A stretch of 64,000 bases of DNA from Promethearchaeota archaeon (GCA_016840085.1 JAEOTA010000012.1:124001-188000), one strand, 5' to 3'; counted from the stretch's first letter, positions 1-9,347 are shown. Notes: generated by a model from the letters alone, not told the origin. Translations and numbers: made by a program.

Positions 1-1561
1 CTAAAGAAGGAAAGAAAGAATGCTAACGCAAACACAATATCACTGAGAATAAGAATTATATAATATGACTTGTATTTTGTAATTTTGAGAAAATAAAAAC
101 ATGTAATCGAATTGCATGCAAAAAATGTAAGAAACATAACGATTGCATTAATAATATTTGTCATAGAGCGATAGTCAGGAATAGTCATATTAGCAAAATT
201 TCTTAGATTAAATGTGAATATTGCAAAAAAAGGCAACATTCCGCATATAGCCCCCGTTATCACGGGTAAGAGCAAGATGAAAGCAAGTACTTTGAACCTT
301 TGAGATCGTATTTCCCCTTCAAACTTATCTTCTAACTTTCGATGTTTATCAATCAAACTTAAAATCTCAAAGATCTTTTCGGAAGATAAATACGCACTTT
401 CTTCAACCATGATCTTTATCGTATCCAGGATTAAAATATATCTTAAATTCTTCAGGATAAATTTTAAGGAATCTATCATTTCATTGAACGAGCAAGTAAG
501 TTTTCCCAACTGTATAGCATGATTACCAACAGTATGTTCTAATAGCTGAAATTGAGACTTTTTTTCAGAATAATAATTGATGAACGCTCTTTCAGGAGAG
601 ATATTGTTGTTTAGCCGAATTGCAAATCCTTCTAAAAATTTTAAAAACTGTTCGAATGTTCTTTTTTCCATTTTTGTTCCTTCTAATATCCCTATAAAGA
701 AAATATTAATCTTTACAAGTCTACGGCAGAGATATCTAAGTAAGAATAAAAAAATTGGTACAATTACAATTACAAGAAATAAGGGAATTTGCATCATTAA
801 TACAAAAAAGATTACGCCAATAGGGAAAAATATACCCACAAAAAACACCACCGATAGTTTTCCCTCTAGCCCTTTCAGATAAGTTTTAAATTGCTTTTCT
901 AATTCATAATCTCTTACACTTTCTTGAATACTAGATGTTTTAAAATGACTAGTAATTAATTTCTGCAAATATAAATTAAAATCGGATGAAGGGGTTAATA
1001 CTTTTTCCAATTCTTTTTCAGGACTTTTCCCCCGCTGCACCTTATCTAAAATTTCTTTGAATAATCCTGAGAACACCAAATCTAACCCACTCATCAACTT
1101 AATAAAGCTTAAACATAAATCCGATCTTGGAGTAAGGACTTTTTGCAAGAGTGAGAAATTAATTTTTATGAAATATATTGAAGCGTTAATCGACACCTCA
1201 TCTTTATTGATTCTTTTGTAAAGATATAGATTGAAATTATACGCCACTATTACTGCAATACAGAGAGAACAGACACTATTAATCAAAATATCATTTCCTA
1301 ACAATAGAAAAGAGATTAATATTGAACCGATAAGCGAGATTATGAAAATAATGGTTGTTGCTTTATCGATTGCCGATTTACTAACTCCATATTCTCGATA
1401 CAGTTTTCTATAAACATCATTGATATCTTTAAAACTAATTTTGGGAATCTGGTATCTCTCGAATCTATTACAAAATCTTACAAAATCTTGAATATCAGTC
1501 AAATAAATTCCTATTAATATTTTTATATACTTTCATAAAAATATGTTAAAAATTCCCCCAT
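1..1561 (-). CDS. T2SF (TadC/FlaJ/GspF-like) membrane protein, 3' end cut by window
   Basis: The frame is open from an ATG at 1561 to the window edge, about 520 codons, and its end lies outside. The product has hydrophobic clusters near residues 70-110, 240-285 and 425-500, separated by soluble helical segments. The region around GEIRSQRFKVLAFILLLPV (about residue 430) looks like the conserved T2SF motif before a transmembrane pair, and two such halves seem to be present. Family members are inner-membrane platform proteins of type IV pilus, Tad and archaellum machines and pair with a secretion ATPase, which is not visible here. It starts 4 nt after a 96-aa gene, so the two are probably one operon. 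Specific role unknown. Confidence 0.72.
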
Positions 1562-1564
1562 TTT

Positions 1565-1855
1565 TTATGATGTTTTAGCTTTGAAATCCTTTTTTAAACG
1601 CTCATATTGTTCAATTCCCGCTAGGGCACCTTGTAATAAATGATAGATTTCATTCATACGCATAAACTCAGTAAAATAGGGGCAGAAATTCTGACCTTGC
1701 AACCCCTTCTTCTCAAATTTAGTGGAAAACACCAGTTTATATAATCTTCTTTTATCATGTTTGTAGGGGTAAAGATTAAGCGAATTTCGAGGCAAATCTA
1801 ACATTTTTTCGATAAGGGAAATCTTATTTAAAAGCATTTGTTTAGTATATTTCAT
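1565..1855 (-). CDS. hypothetical protein (96 aa) upstream of the T2SF gene
   Basis: Small basic protein, mostly helical, with no recognised motif. It contains two cysteines and many Lys/Arg/Tyr. Its stop lies 4 nt before the T2SF start, which suggests co-transcription and translational coupling. A purine-rich GAAGATAAA precedes the ATG. It could be a small cytoplasmic or pilus accessory protein, but nothing in the sequence shows this. Confidence 0.55.
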   Translation of the reverse strand: MKYTKQMLLNKISLIEKMLDLPRNSLNLYPYKHDKRRLYKLVFSTKFEKKGLQGQNFCPYFTEFMRMNEIYHLLQGALAGIEQYERLKKDFKAKTS

Positions 1856-1971
1856 TTTTTTTTATCTTCTTTTTATTTCATCTATCTTATCATCTTAAAA
1901 AAGACATAAAAATCCAACCTCTTTTTATCATTTTTAGAGAGGTTTTTAAGTTGAATGTAGAATGATAATAT

Positions 1972-2313
1972 ATGATAGAAGGCAAAAATTTACTTGAATT
2001 AATTCTTACATATGATCACTTTTTATCCCCTATTCAATACAAAATATTAGAGGTGTTATGGGAGCATGAAGATCTCACACGAGCGGATTTAGTTAAACTT
2101 TTAAATACACCAAGAACAACCGTTTATGATAATCTTGTTAAACTTGAGAAAATGGGCTTTATTAAAAACTTTACAAGAGATACAGGTATAAAAGGACGAC
2201 CCAAAGTCTATTGGGCTCTTAATTATATAACCCTTCTAAAAAAATTATCAGAAATTAAAAAAGAATCAAAAATAAAAAGGCGACTAAAGAGTGGACAATC
2301 TTTACGAAATTGA
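1972..2313 (+). CDS. winged helix-turn-helix regulator (TrmB/MarR-like)
   Basis: 113 aa. Residues about 15-80 have the order of an archaeal wHTH: a first helix (PIQYKILEVLWEH), a recognition helix (NTPRTTVYDNLVKLEKMGFI) and a wing with KGRPKVYWAL. Such proteins bind promoter DNA as dimers. There is no sensor domain, only a basic tail, so the ligand is unknown. The next gene overlaps its 3' end by 23 nt, so the pair is probably translated together. No clear Shine-Dalgarno sequence precedes the ATG; leaderless transcription is plausible. Confidence 0.75.
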   Translation: MIEGKNLLELILTYDHFLSPIQYKILEVLWEHEDLTRADLVKLLNTPRTTVYDNLVKLEKMGFIKNFTRDTGIKGRPKVYWALNYITLLKKLSEIKKESKIKRRLKSGQSLRN

Positions 2314-2797
2314 TTTAGAACAGTTCTGTATTAATAAGCACGCGTTTTATGAGAAAATAGTTGAAATTATATCAAGAAACTATGGATGGGTTAATTTTAA
2401 AAAAGCCGTATTTGACTCGGAAGTGGAAAGGGATTATGCGTTATTTGAACTTGAGCAGGAGTTTGGAGTTGCAGGTAAAGAGATAAAAGAATTTCAAAAT
2501 GATGCAAAGGTGCTTTATGAGACATTTCGAGAGCTAATTTTTCCCGATAAAGAATTATCTGTAAAAGAGCAAAAAAAATTAAAAGACCTGTTATTAGAAA
2601 TAATTTTATTAGATGAATCAGAAATATATTATCTTGTAGGAATTTCAACCACTTCAATTCTTAAAAAACAGCGAAGAGAAACCTTTAAGGAGCTTGAAAA
2701 TATTTCAAAGCTAAAAAATCCATATATAAAACAAAAACTCAAAAAAGTATACAAAATTGATAACAAGATAAATAAAATATTTCTAAAGAAAGTATAA
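2291..2797 (+). CDS. hypothetical protein coupled to a wHTH regulator
   Basis: 168 aa, GTG start inside the end of the wHTH gene. The product is acidic in the middle and ends in a very basic tail, predicted mostly helical. No family recognised. The overlap suggests it is the partner of the regulator, for example a co-regulator or effector, but this rests on position only. Its end lies 3 nt from the end of the convergent AbrB-like gene. Confidence 0.6.
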   Translation: MDNLYEIDLEQFCINKHAFYEKIVEIISRNYGWVNFKKAVFDSEVERDYALFELEQEFGVAGKEIKEFQNDAKVLYETFRELIFPDKELSVKEQKKLKDLLLEIILLDESEIYYLVGISTTSILKKQRRETFKELENISKLKNPYIKQKLKKVYKIDNKINKIFLKKV

Positions 2798-2799
2798 AA

Positions 2800-3102
2800 T
2801 CAATCCTCTTTTTTCTGTATATCGACAGCAATCATTTGCCCCTCTTTTAAATTGAACAATTCTACGATCTCTTTCTTCACAGTAATACCTCTAGAGGTTT
2901 GACCCGCTTTCACAACTGTGCTGGGCATAGGTATTACAGGATCTAATTCCTTCATTTTGTTCCCTTCTTCAAATATTCCATAAATAAATATTTTTAGTGT
3001 ATCCCCAGAATTAATATTTAAACTTTCTCTAACAGTAGGAGAAATCAAAAACCTGAGTGATTTCCCTTTTGGGTTTTTTAATGATACTATATCTTTCATC
3101 AT
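2800..3102 (-). CDS. AbrB/SpoVT-like protein with two swapped-hairpin-like halves
   Basis: 100 aa. Two segments show the AbrB-type pattern of a beta strand, a short helix and a GD/EG turn followed by strands: residues about 14-40 (RFLISPTVRESLNINSGD) and about 70-96 (GITVKKEIVELFNLKEGQ). AbrB domains normally dimerise to bind DNA; two halves in one chain would make an intramolecular pair. Related proteins are transition-state regulators or MazE/VapB antitoxins. No toxin lies beside it. It is divergent from Orc1/Cdc6 across the putative origin and might act there. Confidence 0.65.
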   Translation of the reverse strand: MMKDIVSLKNPKGKSLRFLISPTVRESLNINSGDTLKIFIYGIFEEGNKMKELDPVIPMPSTVVKAGQTSRGITVKKEIVELFNLKEGQMIAVDIQKKED

Positions 3103-3529
3103 ACCAATTTTTTTGTTTGTTACATATTGTTACATAATTATTTTACGATACTTATAAAGATAATCCCCTTATTTCTCAAGCACACTCCGACAAAGCCCGA
3201 CTCTATCTTGCGAATACCAGATAAAGAATGACAAAAAGCTCAAAATATTTATATATGTATTCTTATATTTATAATAATAAATAAAAGATTTCTATTATCG
3301 ATCTTTCCATATAAAACTCTATAAAGGTTATTAAATTGGAAAATATATACCATCCATCCAATCTGTCAGCATCTCATCTGTCGGCATCTTCCAGAGGCAA
3401 AAACTTCCTTGTTTTTCGGGAGTTAGAAGATTACAATATGGGGGGACGCCCATTCCCCCCATATTACGAATCGATAATTAAGAAAATCTTTTTTTTAATA
3501 ATTTAATAAATTTATAAGGAGAGTCAATT
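3103..3529. other. candidate replication origin and promoter region upstream of orc1/cdc6
   Basis: 427 bp without a gene between divergent AbrB-like and Orc1/Cdc6 genes. Seen directly: an AT-rich stretch (3240-3300); two direct copies of a CATCTGTCRGCATCT-like motif (3365-3395), followed by TTCCAGAGGCAAAAAC, which resembles an origin recognition box core; and a perfect 11-bp inverted repeat with G6/C6 at 3435-3465. Archaeal origins commonly lie next to orc1/cdc6 and combine recognition boxes, G-runs and an AT-rich unwinding element. The origin call is an inference; only one box-like match was found. Confidence 0.45.
3435..3465. repeat. perfect 11-bp inverted repeat with G6/C6 arms
   Basis: Left arm AATATGGGGGG (3435-3445) and right arm CCCCCCATATT (3455-3465) pair exactly around a 9-nt loop. 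It lies about 65 bp before the Orc1/Cdc6 start. It could be an origin element, a protein-binding palindrome or a transcription terminator; no T-run follows, which argues against a simple terminator. Confidence 0.7.
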
Positions 3530-4786
3530 TTGGGAAAGGAACATAATAAAGGGTTGTTGTGTGGTAGGTTTTTTGACTCTGTATTGAGAAGAGACTCTTT
3601 AATTAAAGAAGAAAAATTTTTAAGTATTGATTATCCTACAAGAATATTACATCGAGACGACAAATTAAATGAATTAGCTCTTCTTTATTCGTCTATGATA
3701 ACTCATGCAGGGTCTAGAGGCATAAATCAGATTGTATTAGGCGAGCGAGGGATTGGAAAAACGGCAACAGTAAGATATTTCGGCACAGAGTTAGAGAATA
3801 CAGCTTTAAGAAAAGGTATTAACCTTAAATACCTTCATATTAATTGTCGAAAAGAACGAACAGAATATAAAGCCTTAGTGAAAATTAACAAGCTTATTAA
3901 TAATCAGATTGCTAGTCGGGGTTATTCCCCACAAGATTTATTAGATTTTATCTATGATCATCTTGAAAAGGAAAATATGTTTCTTTTATTAGTTCTAGAT
4001 GAGCTGGATTATTTCTTAGTGAAGAATATCGATTTTCTTTATTCATTATTACGCATGTATGAAGATATAAATTCATCTTTACCTATTAAGAGAATATCGA
4101 TTATAGGCATCTTAAGGGAAATTAGTTTTTCGAAAGATAAATTCAACAGTATCAGTTCTTATTTTCCGGTCAACAGTATCGTATTTGATCGATATACAAA
4201 ACAAGAGACTTTCGATATTTTAAAGCATAGAGCGGAAATTAGCCTTAAGAAAGGCGTAATGAGCGATGAAATTATTGAAAAAATAGCAGATATTATTTTT
4301 AGGGGCGGTGATATAAGATGTGGTCTGAATCTCTTATGGCACGCTACTAAAATCGCCGAGAATAAAGGCTTAAGCGAGCTTACTTTAGGTTGTGTAAATT
4401 GTGCTTGTCAAGAGTTAGTGCCTTTTACCATTAAAGATTCATTATCAAACATGTCAGAACATAAACTATTATTTCTTTTTAGTATAATAGAACGTTCACG
4501 TAGAAATGGAAACACTGTCAGTTCTTTAGCTGAAGTTCTTAGTGAATATAGAGAGATCTGTAAAAGCACAGGAATATCTCCACATTCATATTCACAATTA
4601 TGGAATTATGCTCGCGATTGTGAATTGGACGAGATATTAAAATTAAAGGTGTGTGGTAAGGGCTTTAAAGGGCGTAAAACATTTGTAGAAATGCCCGACG
4701 TTCCCTTAATTAGATTAAGTGAAAACATCGCTAGCATATTACAATCGAAAGGTATAGCAGTAATAGAAAACGCAAAGGTAATTTGA
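3530..4786 (+). CDS. Orc1/Cdc6 replication initiator (copy 1)
   Basis: 418 aa, TTG start preceded by AAGGAGAG at a good distance. It has an AAA+ ATPase core: Walker A GERGIGKTAT near residues 69-78, Walker B LVLDELDY near 155-163, and arginine-rich sensor regions near 250-265. A C-terminal winged-helix region follows from about residue 310. The length is normal for archaeal Orc1/Cdc6, which binds origin repeats and helps load MCM. It is only about 22% alike by eye to the second copy at 47.6 kb, so the two are not a recent duplication. It lies just after the putative origin, as usual in archaea. Confidence 0.9.
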   Translation: MGKEHNKGLLCGRFFDSVLRRDSLIKEEKFLSIDYPTRILHRDDKLNELALLYSSMITHAGSRGINQIVLGERGIGKTATVRYFGTELENTALRKGINLKYLHINCRKERTEYKALVKINKLINNQIASRGYSPQDLLDFIYDHLEKENMFLLLVLDELDYFLVKNIDFLYSLLRMYEDINSSLPIKRISIIGILREISFSKDKFNSISSYFPVNSIVFDRYTKQETFDILKHRAEISLKKGVMSDEIIEKIADIIFRGGDIRCGLNLLWHATKIAENKGLSELTLGCVNCACQELVPFTIKDSLSNMSEHKLLFLFSIIERSRRNGNTVSSLAEVLSEYREICKSTGISPHSYSQLWNYARDCELDEILKLKVCGKGFKGRKTFVEMPDVPLIRLSENIASILQSKGIAVIENAKVI

Positions 4787-4886
4787 AGAAAGATGAGAGA
4801 CTTCATTTTAATCGTTAAATCTAACAAAAAACTTCACTGGGGGGACTCTTATCCTTTAGAAATTACTCTTTGTCAAAAAAGGCGAT

Positions 4887-5177
4887 TTGGGAATGAGTAT
4901 GTATAGGAGTTATTTATTGAAAAATAATTTTTGGGCTAAAAAAGGCTGTGAGAAAAACACATATATTCGCCACGATATTAATGCAGGAGGTATTTATGCT
5001 ACAATCTCAGACAGTCCTAAAGGCGTAAACATTATGCTTGAGGGTGAAACATATTTTTTCAACAATTTTGATAAACTTGACGAATTCTTTGCTAATCTTC
5101 GTTTTTCTCATACTGATTTTGAAAGAATTCTAAAAAGAAAATTTGTGAGTAGGAAATTAAGAACATTAGAAATATAA
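4887..5177 (+). CDS. hypothetical protein (96 aa)
   Basis: TTG start at 4887, with in-frame ATGs at 4893 and 4899 also possible. It has a region rich in aromatic residues and glycine in the middle (GGIYATISDSPKG) and a basic C-terminus. No family recognised. It follows Orc1/Cdc6 by 100 nt in the same direction, so it may be in the same transcript. Confidence 0.5.
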   Translation: MGMSMYRSYLLKNNFWAKKGCEKNTYIRHDINAGGIYATISDSPKGVNIMLEGETYFFNNFDKLDEFFANLRFSHTDFERILKRKFVSRKLRTLEI

Positions 5178-5201
5178 TTATTAATATCGGGGTAATTCAA
5201 A

Positions 5202-5345
5202 ATGAGCATATTAGAAGATTTAGAATATATTAAAAAACAATATGAAAAATTAATCAAGATTTTCCCTGAAGATCAAACATTAAAAAGGTATTATAAAAAA
5301 GTTTCACACTCAATAGAAAAAATACAAAATGATAAGCCCATTTAG
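5202..5345 (+). CDS. small helical protein (47 aa)
   Basis: Opens with ATG AGC ATA and ends in TAG 24 nt into the downstream run. The sequence begins MSILEDLEYIKKQYEKL and reads as one amphipathic helix pair. It sits 24 nt after the preceding gene, and T-rich DNA follows at 5355-5375 that could stop transcription. Size and context only; function unknown. Confidence 0.45.
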   Translation: MSILEDLEYIKKQYEKLIKIFPEDQTLKRYYKKVSHSIEKIQNDKPI

Positions 5346-5493
5346 GCCTAAGATTTAATCTTTTTTTTTCTCTTTTATCTTCTACTTTGAATGATGTCTC
5401 TCCATGTCTAAACAGGGAGCTTTTATATATGATATAAAGGATATGATAATCATTGAATAATCATATAATTATATCTTATAATCGAGGTGTGTT

Positions 5494-6531
5494 ATTATAA
5501 ATTCCAATATTTTAGATAATGGAATACCCATATGTCCTGAATGTGGAGGAAATTTAATTGAAACTGTATCTGGGACGGTTTGTGAAAATTGTGGATTAAT
5601 CATAGACGAAAAAATCTATAAACCAAGCTCATTCACCTTTGATGACCATGAATCTATTAGATCTCTAAATAAACAATACGTATCTTTAGGATATAGGCCA
5701 GACTTCGTAGGAGGCCTAGGCTCTTTCATCGATTATGAGCATTCTAAGTTCTTAAGAGACAAAACAAGGAAACTTTTATCACCAGAAAAACAAAAATTAT
5801 ATCGTAGGCTGAAAATTAACTTCGATCAGAATGTACGGATTAAAAACAAAGAGACAGAGTATCGGATGTTTAATATCTTAAACAAAATAAGCCCCTTACT
5901 AAATTTAAATCTCAGTGCCCGAAATACAGCCACATATTTCTATAGGAAAATCATAAAAGCAGAGAAGGAAGCAGGTAAAAAAATAATAAATAATATAACG
6001 TTGCTTACGTTTTGTGTCTTTTATGCGATACGTCAAGAAAATCATAACGCTCCCATTACGGTGGATGAAGTAGTAAAAGCTTTTAATAGTTTTGGACATA
6101 GAGTAAGTGCAAGACTAATCTTAAGGGACGGTATTACATATAGAAATCATATTCGTAAAGAAACATATCATCATAAGAGTGAAGATTATCTTATTAGACT
6201 TATTGATGCCATAACAAAATATAAACACTTAAAAAAGAGATTAATGAAAAAAGGATGTCTATGGTCTATATTTGAATATAGAAATAAGCTAACAGAGATA
6301 AGTAGAAGAGTTTTAAAAGGGCTCTCTCAATGGGAACGCAGGGGGCGTAATCCCTTTATTATGGCTGGAGCAGTTATATATCTTGCAGATAAGTTATTAG
6401 CTCAAAAATTTATGATTAAACCAATTCTTACCCAGCAAATAATCTCCGTACAAACCTCTATTGCTGAATATTCTATACGAGATCATTATGTAAACGTATT
6501 GAAACCATTAAATTTACAATTAAAGGATTAG
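5494..6531 (+). CDS. tfb: transcription factor B (TFB, TFIIB homologue), apparent ATT start
   Basis: The frame opens after a TAA at 5479 and runs to 6531, about 345 codons. The N-terminal zinc ribbon has CPECGG and CENCGL (residues about 14-35), then the B-finger/linker with SLGYRPDFVGGLGS, and two cyclin-like repeats to the C-terminus. TFB bridges TBP-bound promoters and RNA polymerase. The ribbon lies before any ATG, GTG or TTG in frame (first at 5866). GAGGTG at 5484-5489 precedes ATT at 5494 and ATA at 5497; ATT gives the best spacing. About 60% alike by eye to TFB2 at 26.2 kb, which has a normal ATG. Confidence 0.88.
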   Translation: MINSNILDNGIPICPECGGNLIETVSGTVCENCGLIIDEKIYKPSSFTFDDHESIRSLNKQYVSLGYRPDFVGGLGSFIDYEHSKFLRDKTRKLLSPEKQKLYRRLKINFDQNVRIKNKETEYRMFNILNKISPLLNLNLSARNTATYFYRKIIKAEKEAGKKIINNITLLTFCVFYAIRQENHNAPITVDEVVKAFNSFGHRVSARLILRDGITYRNHIRKETYHHKSEDYLIRLIDAITKYKHLKKRLMKKGCLWSIFEYRNKLTEISRRVLKGLSQWERRGRNPFIMAGAVIYLADKLLAQKFMIKPILTQQIISVQTSIAEYSIRDHYVNVLKPLNLQLKD

Positions 6532-6594
6532 TAATAAAACAATTTATTGATAACCTAAAAATAATCTTTTAATACCATATACAACCTTTTATTG

Positions 6595-6652
6595 CTATTT
6601 TTTTTTATATTTATAATTTATTTCTATTTTTTTTTATATTTATATTTTATTT
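6595..6652. repeat. two tandem 29-bp AT-rich repeats
   Basis: Copies at 6595-6623 and 6624-6652 differ at one position; each starts CTA followed by nine T's. They lie in a 347-bp gap (6532-6878) between the TFB gene and a convergent gene. The T-tracts could end transcription from both sides. Nothing else is seen in the gap. Confidence 0.6.
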
Positions 6653-6878
6653 CGCAATTTCTTTAATTAGTATTTCATACACTAATTTAGTTATTAAAAT
6701 GAATTTTATATATTTCATCAAAGAGACGTAAAGTCTAGATAACCCTATGATACTCTTTATTAATATGTACTATATATATAACTAATTTTTCTTATTTGTA
6801 TCTTTAAATCACTTTCTAATTTCATCGCACCTTTAAAGTTTATGGGATAACAACATTGATCTATTTCTTTTATTCTCT

Positions 6879-8339
6879 TTAAAATTTCATAATTTCTTTT
6901 TCCATTCTGTTAGGTATTTCCATAGAATTAAATTTGAATATACCTATGATATTTTCTGATGGAATATCTGCAAATTTCTTAGGATCGTCATTAGGATATG
7001 CCAATGAGGTTGTGATTTTAATTGGAGGTAGAACTTTGAATAACCATTGAGAATTATCTTGACTGGTGAATAGCCACCATTCTGGATTTTCATAAGTCTC
7101 TAAAACCATTTTATTTTTTGGGATTTCTGATCTTAGTAATTTAAAAGCAAAAGGAAAAAATATCTTCAGATTACTTTCAAATTTAGTCCTTGAATCTGAA
7201 AGAATAATTTTTGAGTTATATTTTAAAGCTTTAAGCCGTGTTGATTTTGATCTTTCAATTAATCTTATATTTGACTGATTTGTTTCTTTAATATCAAAAT
7301 AAAATTTATCTAACACTTTTTTACTGATTAAAGGGCTTACGCATTCTACTAAATTAAATTTTCTTTCCTGAAATTTCCAATCTTCTTCCCCCTCAAGAAA
7401 TTTATTGAGTTCATCATTCATTATATACTTAATTGTGGAAAGTAATATATCTATATCCTCAGTGAAACCCTTATCGCTAGCATGAGTCCTAATACTATGC
7501 CCTATTTCATTTCTTCTTTGATATATTCTTCTCAATCTTTTTTTCATCAACCTAATTGGTTCAATTTCTTTCATTTCTTCAGATAATCTATTCATAAAAT
7601 AGCTTTTAAAACGTTGGCTAAGAGAAAGACGAATCCTTCTATCCAATGGAAAATATGCATTTATTAAAGAATCTAGTTGATTTTTCTTTTTCTTATCAAA
7701 CTTATTACTATTCTGCTTCAAGAAATTTTTAAAAAGGGTTCTTAAATTTTTATGTAATTCTTCTTGTTCCTCTAGAGTAGCAATTGCACTACCCCATAAT
7801 TCAGAATAACCATTATATTCTGACCAACAATGAATAATCCCTTCAAAAACTGCAAAACTATAGAAATAATGTATTACAGCAGAATATCCCTTATTTGAAA
7901 CTGCATGATTGTACATTAGTGCTTTTAATTCATTAGTTGATCCATATTGAAGTAATTTCTTTAATAATGGAATCACAAGGTCATATCTATTGAACTTTAT
8001 ATTAAAACTACTTCCAGTACTACAATAAGGATTAAGTGTGTTCTGAAATGAATAACTCGAATTATTATTTTCAATATGAAAAAAAATTCTTGCTTTTAAA
8101 TTAAGATTAAGAAGAAAACGCATTATATATAATGCATCCCAACTCCAATTACATAATTCTTTATATAAATCCATATTTTCTTCAAATTTATCTTTTGGAA
8201 TTATTTCCATTCCTATCCAAATAGATCTAGTATCCCTACTAAAATCTTCACTAAGAGGAGATAATTTTACTTCTGGTTTTGGTTCTATGTTATTTATATA
8301 AGTAATTCCATTCTTAAAGCAAGTTTGCCCAGTTTTCAA
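6879..8339 (-). CDS. ApeA-like HEPN-domain protein (putative RNase)
   Basis: 486 aa. The key motif is RRNEIGHSI at residues 275-283, matching the HEPN pattern RNxxxH (Arg276, Asn277, His281), preceded by long helices as in ApeA-type HEPN proteins. The N-terminal 200 residues and the C-terminal 150 residues (with NPEWWLF) are unrecognised and may sense a trigger. HEPN proteins usually cut RNA, often in toxin-antitoxin or abortive antiviral systems. It stands alone, with 250 bp of promoter-like AT-rich DNA upstream (8340-8593). Three further HEPN-like genes lie in this window. Family moderately sure; substrate unknown. Confidence 0.6.
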   Translation of the reverse strand: MKTGQTCFKNGITYINNIEPKPEVKLSPLSEDFSRDTRSIWIGMEIIPKDKFEENMDLYKELCNWSWDALYIMRFLLNLNLKARIFFHIENNNSSYSFQNTLNPYCSTGSSFNIKFNRYDLVIPLLKKLLQYGSTNELKALMYNHAVSNKGYSAVIHYFYSFAVFEGIIHCWSEYNGYSELWGSAIATLEEQEELHKNLRTLFKNFLKQNSNKFDKKKKNQLDSLINAYFPLDRRIRLSLSQRFKSYFMNRLSEEMKEIEPIRLMKKRLRRIYQRRNEIGHSIRTHASDKGFTEDIDILLSTIKYIMNDELNKFLEGEEDWKFQERKFNLVECVSPLISKKVLDKFYFDIKETNQSNIRLIERSKSTRLKALKYNSKIILSDSRTKFESNLKIFFPFAFKLLRSEIPKNKMVLETYENPEWWLFTSQDNSQWLFKVLPPIKITTSLAYPNDDPKKFADIPSENIIGIFKFNSMEIPNRMEKEIMKF

Positions 8340-8593
8340 TAAATCATCAGTATATTCAATAAGTTAATTAATTCCATAATAATCACTTTTATCAATTAAA
8401 TGAATTAAGAAAAAAGACATAGTCCTAATATCAAAAACAATAGTTTTTAATTATATTATTTTATCGAGTTATAATAATAATTATTAGCTATTTAAACTAT
8501 TTTAACCAAACTTATAAAAAAACTATAACTAAAGCTGTTAAACATTAATGATGGGGGATTAAATATATTAAAAAAAAATAATATAATTATTTA

Positions 8594-8824
8594 TTATTCC
8601 CAGATGATTTCCTCATCTGGATGTTTAGCAGTTATCTCTTTCTGTATTAAGTTATGAATCTGAGAGTTATATTTCGCTGTATGTTCTTTCTTTCGTAGGT
8701 CAAATCCAACAAGAGCGGCATCATCAATCATGGAAGTTTTAATAGCTATACATGAATCATTGGAGTTTCTTTTTTTATTAAGCTGGATTATATCTAAAAA
8801 GAAATGGTAGAGTTTTTTAAACAT
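8594..8824 (-). CDS. hypothetical protein (76 aa)
   Basis: An upstream ATG at 8839 is in frame, but GGAGATGAT at about 8827-8835 fits a Shine-Dalgarno site for the ATG at 8824. The product starts with a basic helix and ends in an acidic tail (PDEEIIWE). No family recognised. It is the last gene of a run of small leftward genes, separated from the others by a possible structured region. Confidence 0.45.
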   Translation of the reverse strand: MFKKLYHFFLDIIQLNKKRNSNDSCIAIKTSMIDDAALVGFDLRKKEHTAKYNSQIHNLIQKEITAKHPDEEIIWE

Positions 8825-8882
8825 TTTTATCATCTCCATTTATTTATTATATAAACTACATGAAAAGAGGAGGTTCTAGACT

Positions 8883-8997
8883 CGGATGATACAAGGGCGA
8901 AGGATAACAGCTATAATAGACGTAGAGAACCAATATGTAACACATAATTATCCCCTTTAATACATAATTAGAAAAAGTGAAGGCATTGATCATCCGA
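8883..8997. other. gap closed by a distant inverted repeat; possible structured RNA
   Basis: CGGATGAT near 8884 is complementary to ATCATCCG near 8990, about 100 nt apart. This is locally more GC-balanced than its surroundings and holds no reading frame. The two arms could close a stem around an RNA of about 115 nt. Only the end pairing was seen; internal structure was not folded. Confidence 0.3.
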
Positions 8998-9002
8998 ATT
9001 AT

Positions 9003-9209
9003 CTACTCCTCTTTTATTGTGCGTCTGCTTTGATTCTCCTCAAACTCCTTATCTGTTTCTATGTTGAAGTCTAAATCACCTCTTAATATGTCTCTAGTCA
9101 CTACTTCTTGAGTAAGTAAACCTGCATTTGGAAAATCTTCTAATGCCCTTTCCCACGCTTTCTCACACTCTTGATGAGTAAACCCTAAATTATATATCAG
9201 AAAAATCAA
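9003..9209 (-). CDS. hypothetical protein (68 aa from TTG), frame open further upstream
   Basis: The only standard start is TTG at 9209, but protein-like sequence (FKNWLKKKEIRTPFL) continues upstream in the same frame to the TGA that ends the 30-aa membrane protein at 9255. The real N-terminus is therefore unclear. The product contains FTHQECEKAWERALEDFPN and an acidic, basic-ended tail. No family recognised. Last gene of a tight small-gene operon. Confidence 0.45.
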   Translation of the reverse strand: MIFLIYNLGFTHQECEKAWERALEDFPNAGLLTQEVVTRDILRGDLDFNIETDKEFEENQSRRTIKEE

Positions 9210-9254
9210 AAATGGAGTTCTTATTTCTTTTTTTTTTAACCAATTTTTAAACTC

Positions 9255-9347
9255 TCACCTAACTTTTGTTGTTAAAAGCTGATACAATTCATATATGAAT
9301 AAAGCAACAATAAATACGACAAAATATATTACATATATTAGATCCAT
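9255..9347 (-). CDS. 30-aa single-span membrane protein
   Basis: Reads MDLIYVIYFVVFIVALFIY then a short polar tail: one membrane helix of about 18 residues. GAGGAATAACAAA precedes the ATG and gives a fair Shine-Dalgarno site. It ends in TGA, after which the same frame stays open into the next gene. Tiny single-helix proteins of this kind are common in mobile elements; role unknown. Confidence 0.45.
   Translation of the reverse strand: MDLIYVIYFVVFIVALFIYELYQLLTTKVR

Noticed and set aside
577..1413. Plus-strand open frames at 577-882 and 1231-1413
   Set aside because: They lie opposite the long T2SF reading frame, which has clear membrane helices; they are shadows.
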